A stretch of DNA of 8,127 bases. Source: Candidatus Pacearchaeota archaeon RBG_13_36_9 (GTDB taxonomy: Archaea > Nanobdellota > Nanobdellia > Pacearchaeales > GW2011-AR1). A program made the translations under genes and the position numbers. Where the stretch lies: the NCBI GenBank assembly GCA_001786395.1, contig MFWN01000079.1:1-8127 (forward strand). Reading direction: 5' to 3'. The notes beneath the pieces are model-generated. The model did no database searches and was not told the DNA's origin. It saw only the letters and a program-made list of their open reading frames with translations. Positions 1 through 7,000 of this stretch are shown here, in pieces (within the stretch, counting starts at the first letter, position 1; every line of letters begins with the position of its first letter).

Positions 1-16
1 TAACCTCCTTAGGTTA
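1..16 (-). promoter_or_regulatory. Shine-Dalgarno site in a small hairpin, for a gene beginning just left of the window
   Basis: Read on the minus strand this stretch is TAACCTAAGGAGGTTA. It contains AAGGAGGT, a near-perfect Shine-Dalgarno sequence, pointing out of the window to the left. The first and last six bases are exact inverted repeats, so the mRNA could form a 6-bp stem with an AAGG loop that partly hides the site. Inference: a divergent gene starts within roughly ten bases left of position 1. No coding part of it is visible, and the hairpin may be chance in so short a sequence. Confidence 0.5.
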
Positions 17-50
17 TGATAAATCAATCCTGTCCCAGTTTCCCTCCATT

Positions 51-67
51 CGAAACGTTTATAAATT
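51..67 (+). promoter_or_regulatory. Archaeal BRE/TATA promoter of the 89-904 gene, possibly bidirectional
   Basis: The TATA box TTTATAAATT (58-67) is preceded by a purine-rich BRE-like CGAAAC (51-56). Its core centre is about 27 bp before the ATG at 89, so transcription should start at or next to the start codon and give a leaderless mRNA; no SD site is present. The core TTTATAAA is its own reverse complement. It could therefore also serve the leftward gene implied by the SD site at 1-16, with a start near position 35. Confidence 0.75.
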
Positions 68-88
68 AATTTCTTCTCATGATATAAA

Positions 89-904
89 ATGAGGAAACAA
101 GCATCGCTAGTAATTTTAGCTCTGTTATTGCTAATCAGCATAACTGCTGTTGTGTCTGCAGGCTCTGTAGAGCTGGAAATAATCACCTACGCCAATCATG
201 ATGTAACAGTTAACATTCTCGATCCAGTCAGAGAGGACCCTCTTCTAATGACCCTGGAAGATAATACCGGACAAGATGCAACAGCAACATTTAATTTTGA
301 GACTGCTGTAACCAAAATAGACATATGGGTTGGAGTTAAAAAAAGCGGCAGACTGGTTGTTTCCAAGAAATTTACAGGCTACACTTCAAACGGCCAAATA
401 AGCCTAACAGTACTTAAAGAAAGCACAACAACCACTAATCAAACGGCAAACAGCACCAATCAAACAGAGAATAATGCTACGGCGAACCAAACTGCAATTG
501 TAACAACTGCTGCAACAACTGATAATCCCTCAATAAACCAAACTTCTAATAATGAAACAAGTGGAGATGCTACAGGATCAGATTTTCCTGTTATGAAGGT
601 TGTAATTTATACTCTAGCAATACTGGCTATTTTGTTAATAATTGCAGGGGTAATTTTATTTTTAGTTTTCAGGGATAAAAGTAAGGTCCAAAAAGATGTA
701 AAAGTTAAAAAATACAGCGAGCTGAAAGAAGAGATAAAAGAAAGAAACAAAACCGCAGAAGAGAAAAAGATAGACGAACTGGAGAGCAAAATAAAAGGGC
801 TGCAAGAAGAGGTTGAAGGCATAAAAAACAAGAAATCCAAGATAAAAGAAGTTGAAGAAAGGATAAAAAAAGATATGGCAGAATTAGAAAAGCTAAAAAA
901 GTAA
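89..904 (+). CDS. Secreted single-pass membrane protein with glycosylatable stalk and cytoplasmic coiled coil
   Basis: Function not known; it is a cell-surface protein by architecture. Residues 1-24 form a Sec signal peptide (Arg/Lys, a long Leu/Ile core, then VVSA before GS). Residues 25-110 are a beta-rich, Ig-like domain. Residues 111-166 are a Thr/Asn/Ala stalk with seven N-glycosylation sequons (N117, N121, N124, N129, N133, N150, N155). Residues 169-194 are a TM helix. Residues 197-271 are a highly charged Lys/Glu coiled coil that would lie in the cytoplasm. The ATG at 89 sits where the TATA box predicts the transcript to begin, so this start is favoured and is leaderless. The next gene has its own promoter, so this one is probably monocistronic. 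The signal does not look like a class III pilin signal. What is seen is topology; a scaffold or coupling role is inference. Confidence 0.92.
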   Translation: MRKQASLVILALLLLISITAVVSAGSVELEIITYANHDVTVNILDPVREDPLLMTLEDNTGQDATATFNFETAVTKIDIWVGVKKSGRLVVSKKFTGYTSNGQISLTVLKESTTTTNQTANSTNQTENNATANQTAIVTTAATTDNPSINQTSNNETSGDATGSDFPVMKVVIYTLAILAILLIIAGVILFLVFRDKSKVQKDVKVKKYSELKEEIKERNKTAEEKKIDELESKIKGLQEEVEGIKNKKSKIKEVEERIKKDMAELEKLKK

Positions 905-921
905 CTCCAATAATTCTCATC

Positions 922-937
922 GTAATGTTTATAAATT
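922..937 (+). promoter_or_regulatory. TATA promoter of the 977-2193 operon
   Basis: TTTATAAATT at 928-937 repeats the box of the first gene; the 13 bases GTTTATAAATTAA are identical (57-69 and 927-939). The expected start is near 957, which leaves a leader of about 20 nt carrying an SD site. The box lies just after the stop of the previous gene, showing that the two-gene unit is transcribed separately. Confidence 0.75.
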
Positions 938-960
938 AACCATTCCTGATTAATAAATGA

Positions 961-976
961 TAAAAAAGAGGCAAAA
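961..976 (+). promoter_or_regulatory. Ribosome binding site of the 117-aa gene
   Basis: GAGG at 968-971 lies five bases before the ATG at 977 and decides that start. The 14 bases TAAAAAAGAGGCAA are identical to the leader just before the 359-aa coiled-coil gene on the other strand (3928-3941). Confidence 0.7.
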
Positions 977-1330
977 ATGGAAAGCCAGAATAATAAAAGG
1001 CTGACAAAGGCAGAGCTGGAAAAAATGCTGATTGACAATTTTGTTAATCTTCAAAGAGTGCTTACAAATCTATCTATAAAATTCGACGCATTAAGTGACA
1101 ACATATCCAAACTTCTTCAGCTCTTCGAACTTTCAGCGAAAAGTCTTGCTGAAAAGCAAGGAAGCGAAGAAGGAATCAATTTTCCTCCTAAGGACCAAGA
1201 GCTTATGAACAAATTAGAAACCCTGCTGGACCAAAATAAAACCCTGGCGAAAGGGTTAACATTAATTGAAAGCAAACTTAGAGAGAATAATTACCCTTCT
1301 GATACTGGCTTAAATTATCCTGAGGGCTAA
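977..1330 (+). CDS. Small helical/coiled-coil protein, conserved-looking DPANN hypothetical
   Basis: 117 aa, no signal peptide and no TM helix, so probably cytosolic. Residues 8-60 are predicted amphipathic helix with heptad-like Leu/Ile spacing (an LIDNFVNLQRVL-type stretch). A flexible Gly/Pro break follows at 62-71, then a second helix at 73-103 containing LLDQNKTLAKGLTLIE. The tail (104-117) is Pro/Gly/Asn-rich. It resembles, from memory only, small Woesearchaeota/Pacearchaeota proteins encoded near type IV pilus-like ATPase genes. It is first in a tight operon: the next gene starts two bases after its stop and uses an SD site lying inside this gene's last codons, so the two products are probably made together. 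No enzymatic motif is seen. An accessory or adaptor role is inference. Confidence 0.86.
   Translation: MESQNNKRLTKAELEKMLIDNFVNLQRVLTNLSIKFDALSDNISKLLQLFELSAKSLAEKQGSEEGINFPPKDQELMNKLETLLDQNKTLAKGLTLIESKLRENNYPSDTGLNYPEG
1322..1326 (+). promoter_or_regulatory. SD site for the 286-aa gene, inside the preceding gene
   Basis: GAGGG lies six bases before the ATG at 1333 and within the last codons of the upstream gene, suggesting translational coupling between the two. Confidence 0.65.
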
Positions 1331-1332
1331 AA

Positions 1333-2193
1333 ATGCTCAATGAACCTACCGAAGATATGGTGCTCTTTTTAGAATTGTTCACAAAAGAGCTAATAATACA
1401 TTCTAGAACAAAAAACGAAAGTCAAGAAATAAAAGAAAGAGCAGTAATAAATAAAGTTCAAAAAGAAGTAAAGACAACTCCCCTGATTGCCTCAGAATTT
1501 AATACACAAGAAGAAGCATCTTTAAATCCCCCCATTTATAGAAAGCTAATTGCAGAAGCCGGAATAAAACCAGAAGTTAATCTGCCAAAAATAACTGTCC
1601 CTAAAGAGTTTAAAGTAGCTGCTCAGCCGAAAGTTTTTAAGCTCAGAAAAACGATGCGCCACCAGCGCTCATTTTTGGGAAGCTCAGAAAAATCTGAAGT
1701 TGAAAAGAACTTTTCTGACATTAAAAGAATACCCTCAAGGAAAATAATACCCCCCCAGCCCCTCTTTCAAAAAACTCAAAGGGTTACTCCAAAAGTCCAG
1801 CTGAAAAGAAATTTTACCTCCCAAATTAAAACAAAAGCCATTCACCTCCCAAGCCAGATTATCGTCCCGGTTCCAGGCATGGAAGTAAATTTAGGCAAGC
1901 TGAATATTCTTGCGACAGATAAAGGAGTAACAGTAATAGAGTGCCCAGGTCCAGAAAAATTTGTGCTTGTTAAAAAAACAGGTAGGACAAATCTCACTCA
2001 AATAAAGCTCTCACAAGAAGATATTAACAACATAATCAACGAGTTCTCTGAAAAAACACGGATACCCCTAATGGATGGGATTTTCAAGGCTATCATAGGA
2101 GAGATCTCAATTAACGCCATAATTACAGATTCCATCTGCAGCAGATTCATGATATACAAAAAAAGCCCTTACTCCTTTCTTTATCAACAATAA
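1333..2193 (+). CDS. Protein with a C-terminal domain resembling the N-terminal domain of type II/IV secretion ATPases; no motor domain
   Basis: 286 aa, cytosolic. Residues 1-40 form an acidic/hydrophobic helix (EDMVLFLELFTKELI) and a charged stretch. Residues 41-170 are basic, Pro/Lys/Gln-rich and probably disordered. Residues 174-286 are a folded domain with the order VTVIECPGPEKFVLVKK, a Gly-Arg turn, a helix LSQEDINNIINEFSE, then RIPL, a Gly-rich turn, a beta stretch (ISINAIITD) and SRFMIYKKSP. That order matches the N-terminal domain of GspE/VirB11/FlaI/CpaF ATPases (NgP-like strand, GR, a helix followed by R-I-P, then R-F-I-I-K-K). Those proteins continue into a RecA domain with a Walker A box; here the chain ends and no GxxGxGKT is present. 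The natural reading is a regulatory or decoy subunit that pairs with a motor encoded elsewhere. A lost or separately encoded motor half is the alternative. The family match is by eye and moderate. Confidence 0.88.
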   Translation: MLNEPTEDMVLFLELFTKELIIHSRTKNESQEIKERAVINKVQKEVKTTPLIASEFNTQEEASLNPPIYRKLIAEAGIKPEVNLPKITVPKEFKVAAQPKVFKLRKTMRHQRSFLGSSEKSEVEKNFSDIKRIPSRKIIPPQPLFQKTQRVTPKVQLKRNFTSQIKTKAIHLPSQIIVPVPGMEVNLGKLNILATDKGVTVIECPGPEKFVLVKKTGRTNLTQIKLSQEDINNIINEFSEKTRIPLMDGIFKAIIGEISINAIITDSICSRFMIYKKSPYSFLYQQ

Positions 2194-2197
2194 ACCT

Positions 2198-2212
2198 AAA
2201 AAATGGGGAAAA
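2198..2212 (-). terminator. U-rich terminator of the leftward coiled-coil operon
   Basis: On the minus strand, 17 bases after the stop at 2229, the transcript would read UUUUCCCCAUUUUUU. Archaeal termination commonly occurs at such U runs, and the location in a 35-bp gap between convergent genes fits. Confidence 0.45.
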
Positions 2213-2228
2213 TACCTTCCAGACCAAT

Positions 2229-2837
2229 TCAAAAAGAGGGCTCTTTTATTGAATTATCCTTCTTATTTTTTGTCTCTTCTTGTTTTTTAACCGGAGTCTC
2301 TTTCTTTGGAGAAATTTGAGCCTTTTCAGTGGAATTTGACTGGAGAGTATTGTTCGTATCCTGCGGCTTTGCTGCTTCCTGCTCCTTTGGCTTCTCTGCC
2401 TGTGCCTTCTTAAAAACGTTTAGCTTTTGAATAAAACTGCCCTTGCTAGCTGGAGGACTATTTTCTTTTTTTGGGGCGTTTTCAACAGGAGCAGAAGGTG
2501 AAATAAGCGGTGTAGCTTGCGGCTTTGCTGCTTCCTGCCTTGCTTTCTCTGCCTGCATCTGTTTAAGCGTGTTAAGTCTCTGAACTACCCTGTTTATTTT
2601 TTCCCTATCTAAAATAGACTCTGTAGGGACCCTGGCTTTCCTTAGCCTCTCTTCAGCAACTCTGGCCTCTGCAAAAGAGCTTTCCATCTGCTTATCCTTT
2701 CTTATTTCATCAATAGGAGAATCGGCATACGACCGAAAGAGCTTTATCGGAACAACTTTAAATTCAGAAGGGGCAAGCGAATCTTTTGAAATCACTTCTC
2801 TTGTAAATGCCTTGCTCAATCCTTTTTTAATAGTCAT
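2229..2837 (-). CDS. Lys/Ala/Pro-rich cytosolic protein with an internal duplication; function unknown
   Basis: 202 aa, no signal peptide or TM. Residues 1-45 may be the ordered part (SEFKVVPIKLFRSY). Residues 46-100 form a charged helix rich in Arg/Glu/Lys. From about 100 the chain is low-complexity Pro/Lys/Glu/Ala and probably disordered, ending PSF. Residues 85-111 and 136-163 are copies of one another: a QRLN/QKLN start, AQAEK/MQAEK in the middle and QEAAKPQ at the end. A 21-base stretch is identical at the DNA level (2362-2382 and 2518-2538). The ATG is preceded by AGGAAG at a 5-base spacing; that SD overlaps the stop codon of the upstream gene, so translation is probably coupled to it. 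I do not recognise a family. A linker or scaffold partner of the coiled-coil protein is inference. Confidence 0.83.
   Translation of the reverse strand: MTIKKGLSKAFTREVISKDSLAPSEFKVVPIKLFRSYADSPIDEIRKDKQMESSFAEARVAEERLRKARVPTESILDREKINRVVQRLNTLKQMQAEKARQEAAKPQATPLISPSAPVENAPKKENSPPASKGSFIQKLNVFKKAQAEKPKEQEAAKPQDTNNTLQSNSTEKAQISPKKETPVKKQEETKNKKDNSIKEPSF
2232..2288 (+). terminator. Possible terminator of the rightward operon inside the convergent gene's 3' end
   Basis: AAAAGAGGGCTCTTTT (2232-2247) is an inverted repeat with 7-base arms. A pyrimidine-rich stretch with T6 runs at 2266-2271 and 2283-2288 follows on the + strand. The rightward transcript (stop at 2193) could end here by U-tract termination. 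The sequence also encodes the C-terminus of the 202-aa protein, so the T runs may simply reflect its lysine codons read in antisense. Confidence 0.35.
2349..2432 (-). repeat. Second copy of an internal duplication in the 202-aa gene
   Basis: Encodes residues 136-163 (QKLN to AAKPQDTNN). It matches residues 85-111 encoded at 2505-2585, with the identical core offset by 156 nt (52 codons), so the frame is kept. Confidence 0.75.
2505..2585 (-). repeat. First copy of an internal duplication in the 202-aa gene
   Basis: Encodes residues 85-111 (VQRLNTLKQMQAEK to AAKPQATPL). It shares 21 identical bases with the copy at 2349-2432. The near-identity of codons suggests a fairly recent tandem event. 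Confidence 0.75.
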
Positions 2838-2842
2838 ATTTT

Positions 2843-2848
2843 CTTCCT
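2843..2848 (-). promoter_or_regulatory. SD site for the 202-aa gene, overlapping the upstream stop
   Basis: On the minus strand AGGAAG lies five bases before the ATG at 2837 and overlaps the TAG stop (2849-2847) of the coiled-coil gene. This supports a coupled two-gene operon. Confidence 0.55.
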
Positions 2849-3926
2849 ACCTTTTTTTCTTAGTTTTTCTAAATTTTTTCGTTTTTGAAGATGGCAGTTC
2901 TGGGAGTTCAGGAATCACACCTATATCTTCTAGCGCTTCAATTGCTTCATTCTTCTTGGCCTGAGACCTATAATTGTTTTCTTCTTTTATGATACTTAAT
3001 TCTTTCTTGACTACCGAAACTTCTCCAGCCAGCTTTTCAATAACCTCGAGGATAGTGTCTATTTTTTCCTGATAGTCCCCAAAAGTAAAGTTGCCTATCG
3101 CCTCTTTGTTCCGCTTGGCCAGGTTAGCGGTTCTTTGAAGCTCCAATGAAGCGTTTGCACTGCTCTCTTTTCTTGCCCTTTCAATTCTATCTGCACGCTC
3201 CCTTATCTCAGACTCTAGGTTCTTCATCTGCATTAAACTGTTTTTAACTTCATCATTCAATTTTAACAATTCCTCTGTATCTATAAAAATAGATGCTCGC
3301 TCATTTAAACTTTCAACCTCTTCAGAAAGCTGTGCTATCGCTTGTTTATTGGACTCCGCTTCCATATCCAGCTGTTTAGAATCCATCCTCAATTTTTCCA
3401 AATCTATTTTGCTTATGAGCTCTATGGCCCTGGCTGAATCCCTGAGCGCCTTATCTATATTCTCTTCATTTTCAAATGCCGCTCTTTTTACTTTAGCTAA
3501 ACCCTCCATTGCAGGAGAAAATCTTTCATAAAATTCTTTTATCCAATCAACTATTGAATTAATTTTATCATCCATTTTCTTGAATTCTTGGACTATGGCA
3601 TCAGGACTATCAGAAAGAACACTAGATGAAAGAGGGTTCTGCTGAGAATATTCTAGAGTTTTTCTAGCCAATAAAGGGTCTCTAATTATGGGGGGGCTGC
3701 TGTCGCGCGAATAATCAGCACCGGCATCATAACTATCCTGAGCATCCGCAGAAAATCCCCCAGACATGCCAGAAGAGCCTATTGATTCTTCCTCATAAGA
3801 CTTAGAGGTCTCATACCCATCATTTTCATTGGGTCCTAAAGTGCCACTAGGAACAAAACCTTCATTGTCGCCAAGAGGCTCTTGCCCCTGTCCGTAAGCT
3901 TCCCTATTCTTATCTTTAAAAAACAT
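2847..3926 (-). CDS. Long coiled-coil cytosolic protein, archaellum/pilus-accessory-like
   Basis: 359 aa, no signal peptide or TM. Residues 1-80 are Gly/Ser/Asp-rich and look disordered. Residues 82-112 are a short conserved-looking linker. Residues 113-320 are almost continuous helix with coiled-coil heptads. They begin MDDKINSIVDWIKEFYERFSP and continue through long Glu/Lys/Leu stretches such as LEKLRMDSKQLDM, SEEVESLNERASIF and EELLKLNDEVKN. The C-terminus is Pro-rich (PELPELPSS) and then very basic (KTKKFRKTKKKR), which could bind membrane or nucleic acid. The IKEFYERFSP-type entry into a coiled coil recalls a family I associate with Woesearchaeota type IV pilus-like loci, with a loose similarity of style to archaellum FlaC/D/E proteins; this is from memory and unverified. 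GAGG (3931-3934) fixes the ATG at 3926. It is the first gene of a two-gene leftward operon. A cytosolic scaffold role is inference. Confidence 0.9.
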   Translation of the reverse strand: MFFKDKNREAYGQGQEPLGDNEGFVPSGTLGPNENDGYETSKSYEEESIGSSGMSGGFSADAQDSYDAGADYSRDSSPPIIRDPLLARKTLEYSQQNPLSSSVLSDSPDAIVQEFKKMDDKINSIVDWIKEFYERFSPAMEGLAKVKRAAFENEENIDKALRDSARAIELISKIDLEKLRMDSKQLDMEAESNKQAIAQLSEEVESLNERASIFIDTEELLKLNDEVKNSLMQMKNLESEIRERADRIERARKESSANASLELQRTANLAKRNKEAIGNFTFGDYQEKIDTILEVIEKLAGEVSVVKKELSIIKEENNYRSQAKKNEAIEALEDIGVIPELPELPSSKTKKFRKTKKKR

Positions 3927-3927
3927 C

Positions 3928-3941
3928 TTGCCTCTTTTTTA
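3928..3941 (-). promoter_or_regulatory. Ribosome binding site and leader of the 359-aa gene
   Basis: The minus strand reads TAAAAAAGAGGCAA, then G and the ATG. The GAGG is four bases from the start codon. The 14-mer is identical to the leader before the gene at 977. Confidence 0.7.
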
Positions 3942-3980
3942 GTATTGCGAAATTTTTATTTTTGCCTAAATTTTGAGTAT

Positions 3981-3996
3981 TAAACATAAATGTTTA
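3981..3996. promoter_or_regulatory. Palindrome over the likely transcription start of the coiled-coil operon
   Basis: TAAACATAAATGTTTA has 7-base inverted arms (TAAACAT/ATGTTTA) around AA. It covers the position (near 3985) where the minus-strand TATA box at 4007-4014 predicts initiation, a usual place for an archaeal repressor to bind. AT-rich palindromes of this size arise by chance, so an operator is only a suggestion. Confidence 0.35.
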
Positions 3997-4004
3997 GAGA
4001 TTTT

Positions 4005-4019
4005 GCTTTATATATTTTA
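4005..4019 (-). promoter_or_regulatory. TATA promoter of the leftward coiled-coil operon
   Basis: The minus strand has TATATAAA at 4014-4007 within an A/T stretch. Initiation about 25 bp on would give a leader of roughly 60 nt before the ATG at 3926. It lies in the 134-bp gap after the surface-protein gene; no U run follows that gene's stop at 4061, so read-through from it is also possible. Confidence 0.5.
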
Positions 4020-4060
4020 CTCTTTTTCCTGTCTCCATACATATTTGTGGGATTAACTAT

Positions 4061-7000
4061 TTAAAATTTGCTTAGCTCTTTTCTTATAGTGTCTAGCTTA
4101 TTTTTTATCTCTTTTGCGTCTCTTTCCCCGAAACGGGGAGACTTCAATTTGTTCTCTAATTCTAACAAATGGGATTTTATTATCATTTGAATAACCAGTT
4201 TTTCAGGCCACTCTTGTTTAACAAATAAATTCCTAATAAAACTATCATTATAATCTTGCCTAATCAACTTACAAATAGCCCCTAGCCCCTTTTGTACTCT
4301 CTTCTCAGCTTCATTGTTCTTGGATTTGATATTTACCTTCCTGCTTAAATCTTTTGTTTCCCTCTCAAGTTGATCTTTTACACCAGACAACGAAGTTTCT
4401 TCAGACTCCTCTCTCAAATTAATCTTGTTTCCTTCTCCTTCTTGTTTTTTATACTCTTTCTTGTTTGCCTGTTTTGGCTGTTTTCTGTTCTTCAAATACC
4501 TAATAATCAAAACAATAATAACAACACAGAGTATTAAAAGCACAGCCAAAACTAAATAGAATAAATATGATGTATTAGAAACACCTTCAGAACCTATTGC
4601 TATAGAAGCAATAGAGGTTGCCTGCAGCTCTTTCCCCAGGCTATTATAATTGGCTATGCCTCTGACAAAATACTGCCCGCTCTTTGCACCAGCAGGAATC
4701 TTTAGCTTTTTTATCTCCTCTGTACTGTTTTCAACAGCAAACTCTTCCTCGCTCCTGACAAAAGTCTTGCCTGTCTCTGCTTCAACCAATTGCAGCTCGA
4801 ATGTGCCATTTATATTAGAAGAGCCGAGATTAATTACGTTCACCTTAACTTCCAAAGTTCCGCCTGCCTTGATTTCAGAAACAAGAGGCTGTATTTTTAA
4901 ATCCAGTAATTTGCCTTCTGAAAGAACAATAATATTCACAGGTATTTCCCCGCTTTTGTTGCCCGAACCAATAATAATCTTCCCACCATAACCTTTAGGC
5001 ACTGTATCTTTAGGCACTGCCAGTATGATTAAGAAATCCTTGCTCTCCTTTGCGTTTAAGCTGATTGTTGAATTAACAAAAGATAAAAGAGATGCTGCCT
5101 CTCCTTCTGCAGCCAAAGTTACACTTGCCGGCTTTGATAGAGTGTTAGTCAAGCCTACGCTCACTGTCTTGCTGTCTCCTGAAAACATTTCCTCATAAAT
5201 CGAGCTTGTTCCAATTCCTATGCCTCCAACAGTTCCGCTTATGTTTAGTGCAGGTTTTAGAGGCCCGCCACCACCACCACCACCGCCTCCTCCACCATTA
5301 TCAGGTGGAGAAACTCTACAGTCTGCGCAATTTGCAGAATTCTCTCCAAAAGCAGGCTCACATCCTTTTGTACCGCATGAATTTTCAGCTAAAAAATAAG
5401 CATTATTGCCAAATCCAACCGAATCTGCAGTAATGGTTTTTCCACTTATATTCCTCAAGGAAGCTAAAATATCCCACTGCCCTAAGCAAGTTCTATTTGC
5501 GTAGTCCCAATTTGTACACTTTACAACCTCGAGCTTATTTAAATCAGAAATATTATAAAAAATACTGCTATAGTCAAAGGTCATATTAACCGGATTATTT
5601 TCAAGCCCTTTAGAATTAGCAGCTATTCCAAAAGAGGATATATCCTTGAATCTATGCAAGAGTATGGTTTCTTCAAATGGCTCACTCGTCAGGTAATAAT
5701 TCAGGATAGGAGCACAAGAATCATTTGTAAAGTTGACTCCTCTTAAAATAAACTTGTGTGTAGATATCAAGTTAGAAATGTCATAAAATCTTTTATTTAC
5801 AAAAAAACTGGCTTTGCCATTTACATCGGTTGCATTAGACAATAAAATTTTACTATTATACGACTTGTAAAATATTATGCCCACTCCGCTTACAGGAGAA
5901 TTAATGTAGTCTGACAATGCAACATTCCAGCTATATCTATCATAAACTTCAAACCAGTCGGTAGTTGAGTTTTTATTTCCAAGACTATCCGATACAGTGT
6001 AATTAACAAGATATTCCCCCGGCAAGGTTAAAGTAATAGAAGAGCAATCCCATAATCCAGAACTATAAACCATATCGCATCCAGCAGTGCTATAGTCAGG
6101 GTAAACTATGCTTGCATTAACGCTATAGACTCCAACTCTGTCGCTTACATTTACTTCAAGATTTATCTGTTGGCCTATCTCAATATCCCAACTCTTCACC
6201 TGCTCGAATTTTGGGGCAGTTGTGTCTATAGTTAACGTCCTATTTTTATCAGAAAACTTACAATTATTTAGCTTATCGCAGGAATAATAGTTCCAGGTAT
6301 AGTTATCATCATAAGGCAAGACAAAAGAGAGGCTTACAGAATTTGAAATTCCAGAAAGTTCCTTTACTTGCGCAGCAACAAGGCTTCTTGTTGAATTCCA
6401 GATATAGAAGGTTGCATTAGACAAATCTCTATCTGTAAAATTAGCGCCAAAAGAATTTTGAAAAAAAGAAACAATGGACCCATCTATAGGGGAAATAAGC
6501 TCTACAGCTGGTGGAGACGAGTCAATAGTAAATGTCCTTATAGAAGTTGCAGAGCTGTTATCTCTGCCATCGCCTGCCAAACATTTCCAAGAGTAAACTC
6601 CGTCAATTAAGCCTGTCCAGTTGTAATTAGTTTTTGTGTTATTGGCCCCCAAATAAGTTGACCCACTTATCATATCCCCAAAATAATGATAAACAGGAAC
6701 ATCTCCGTCTGCATCAATAGATCCAGAGCAGTTTAATAAAACCCAATTCGAATTAAAAAGAGAATCACTCGCAGGCGCGTTCTGTGCAGGCAGAGTTGGA
6801 GCAGTGTTATCCACAAAATCCTCTTCATAATAATTTCCTGGACTGTTTCCCCAGGTATTATTGGATCTGGCATAAACACGTATAGTGTCATGGACATCAT
6901 CAGAAGTTACTTTATATTGGTTTACTCCCCAATCCTGGCTTACAGTTCCATGATTAACGTTATAGAATCTAAATATATAATTAATAGGATCTCCATCTGC

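Larger units (their letters stand above)
3927..4060. other. Intergenic region between the surface-protein gene and the coiled-coil operon
   Basis: 134 bp, strongly A/T. It holds the TATA box, the palindrome and the SD leader listed separately. No small ORF or RNA gene is evident. Confidence 0.7.

Noticed and set aside
89..170. Class III (pilin/archaellin) signal peptide on the 271-aa protein
   Set aside because: There is no Gly or Ala before a charged-to-hydrophobic junction after the N-terminal basic residues. A normal Sec signal with VVSA before GS fits better.
957..1004. Short upstream frame starting at the predicted transcription start (MIKKRQKWKARIIKG)
   Set aside because: It overlaps the 117-aa gene in another frame, has no SD site and is only 15 codons. 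It could matter only if leaderless initiation competes with the SD start; there is no evidence for that.
607..1038. Minus-strand open frames rich in Ser, Phe and Leu (also 705-920)
   Set aside because: They are the antisense of the Lys/Glu-rich coiled coil at 89-904. Their composition is what the complement of AAA/GAA codons gives, and one runs across the promoter of the next gene.
5206..5433. Plus-strand frame with a run of histidines
   Set aside because: It is the antisense reading of the poly-Gly tract and its surroundings and has no promoter or SD site.
4061..6814. A separate 917-aa gene starting with GTG at 6814
   Set aside because: The frame is open for 162 more codons upstream and those codons encode matching Ig-like repeats. 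There is no SD site or signal peptide at 6814.
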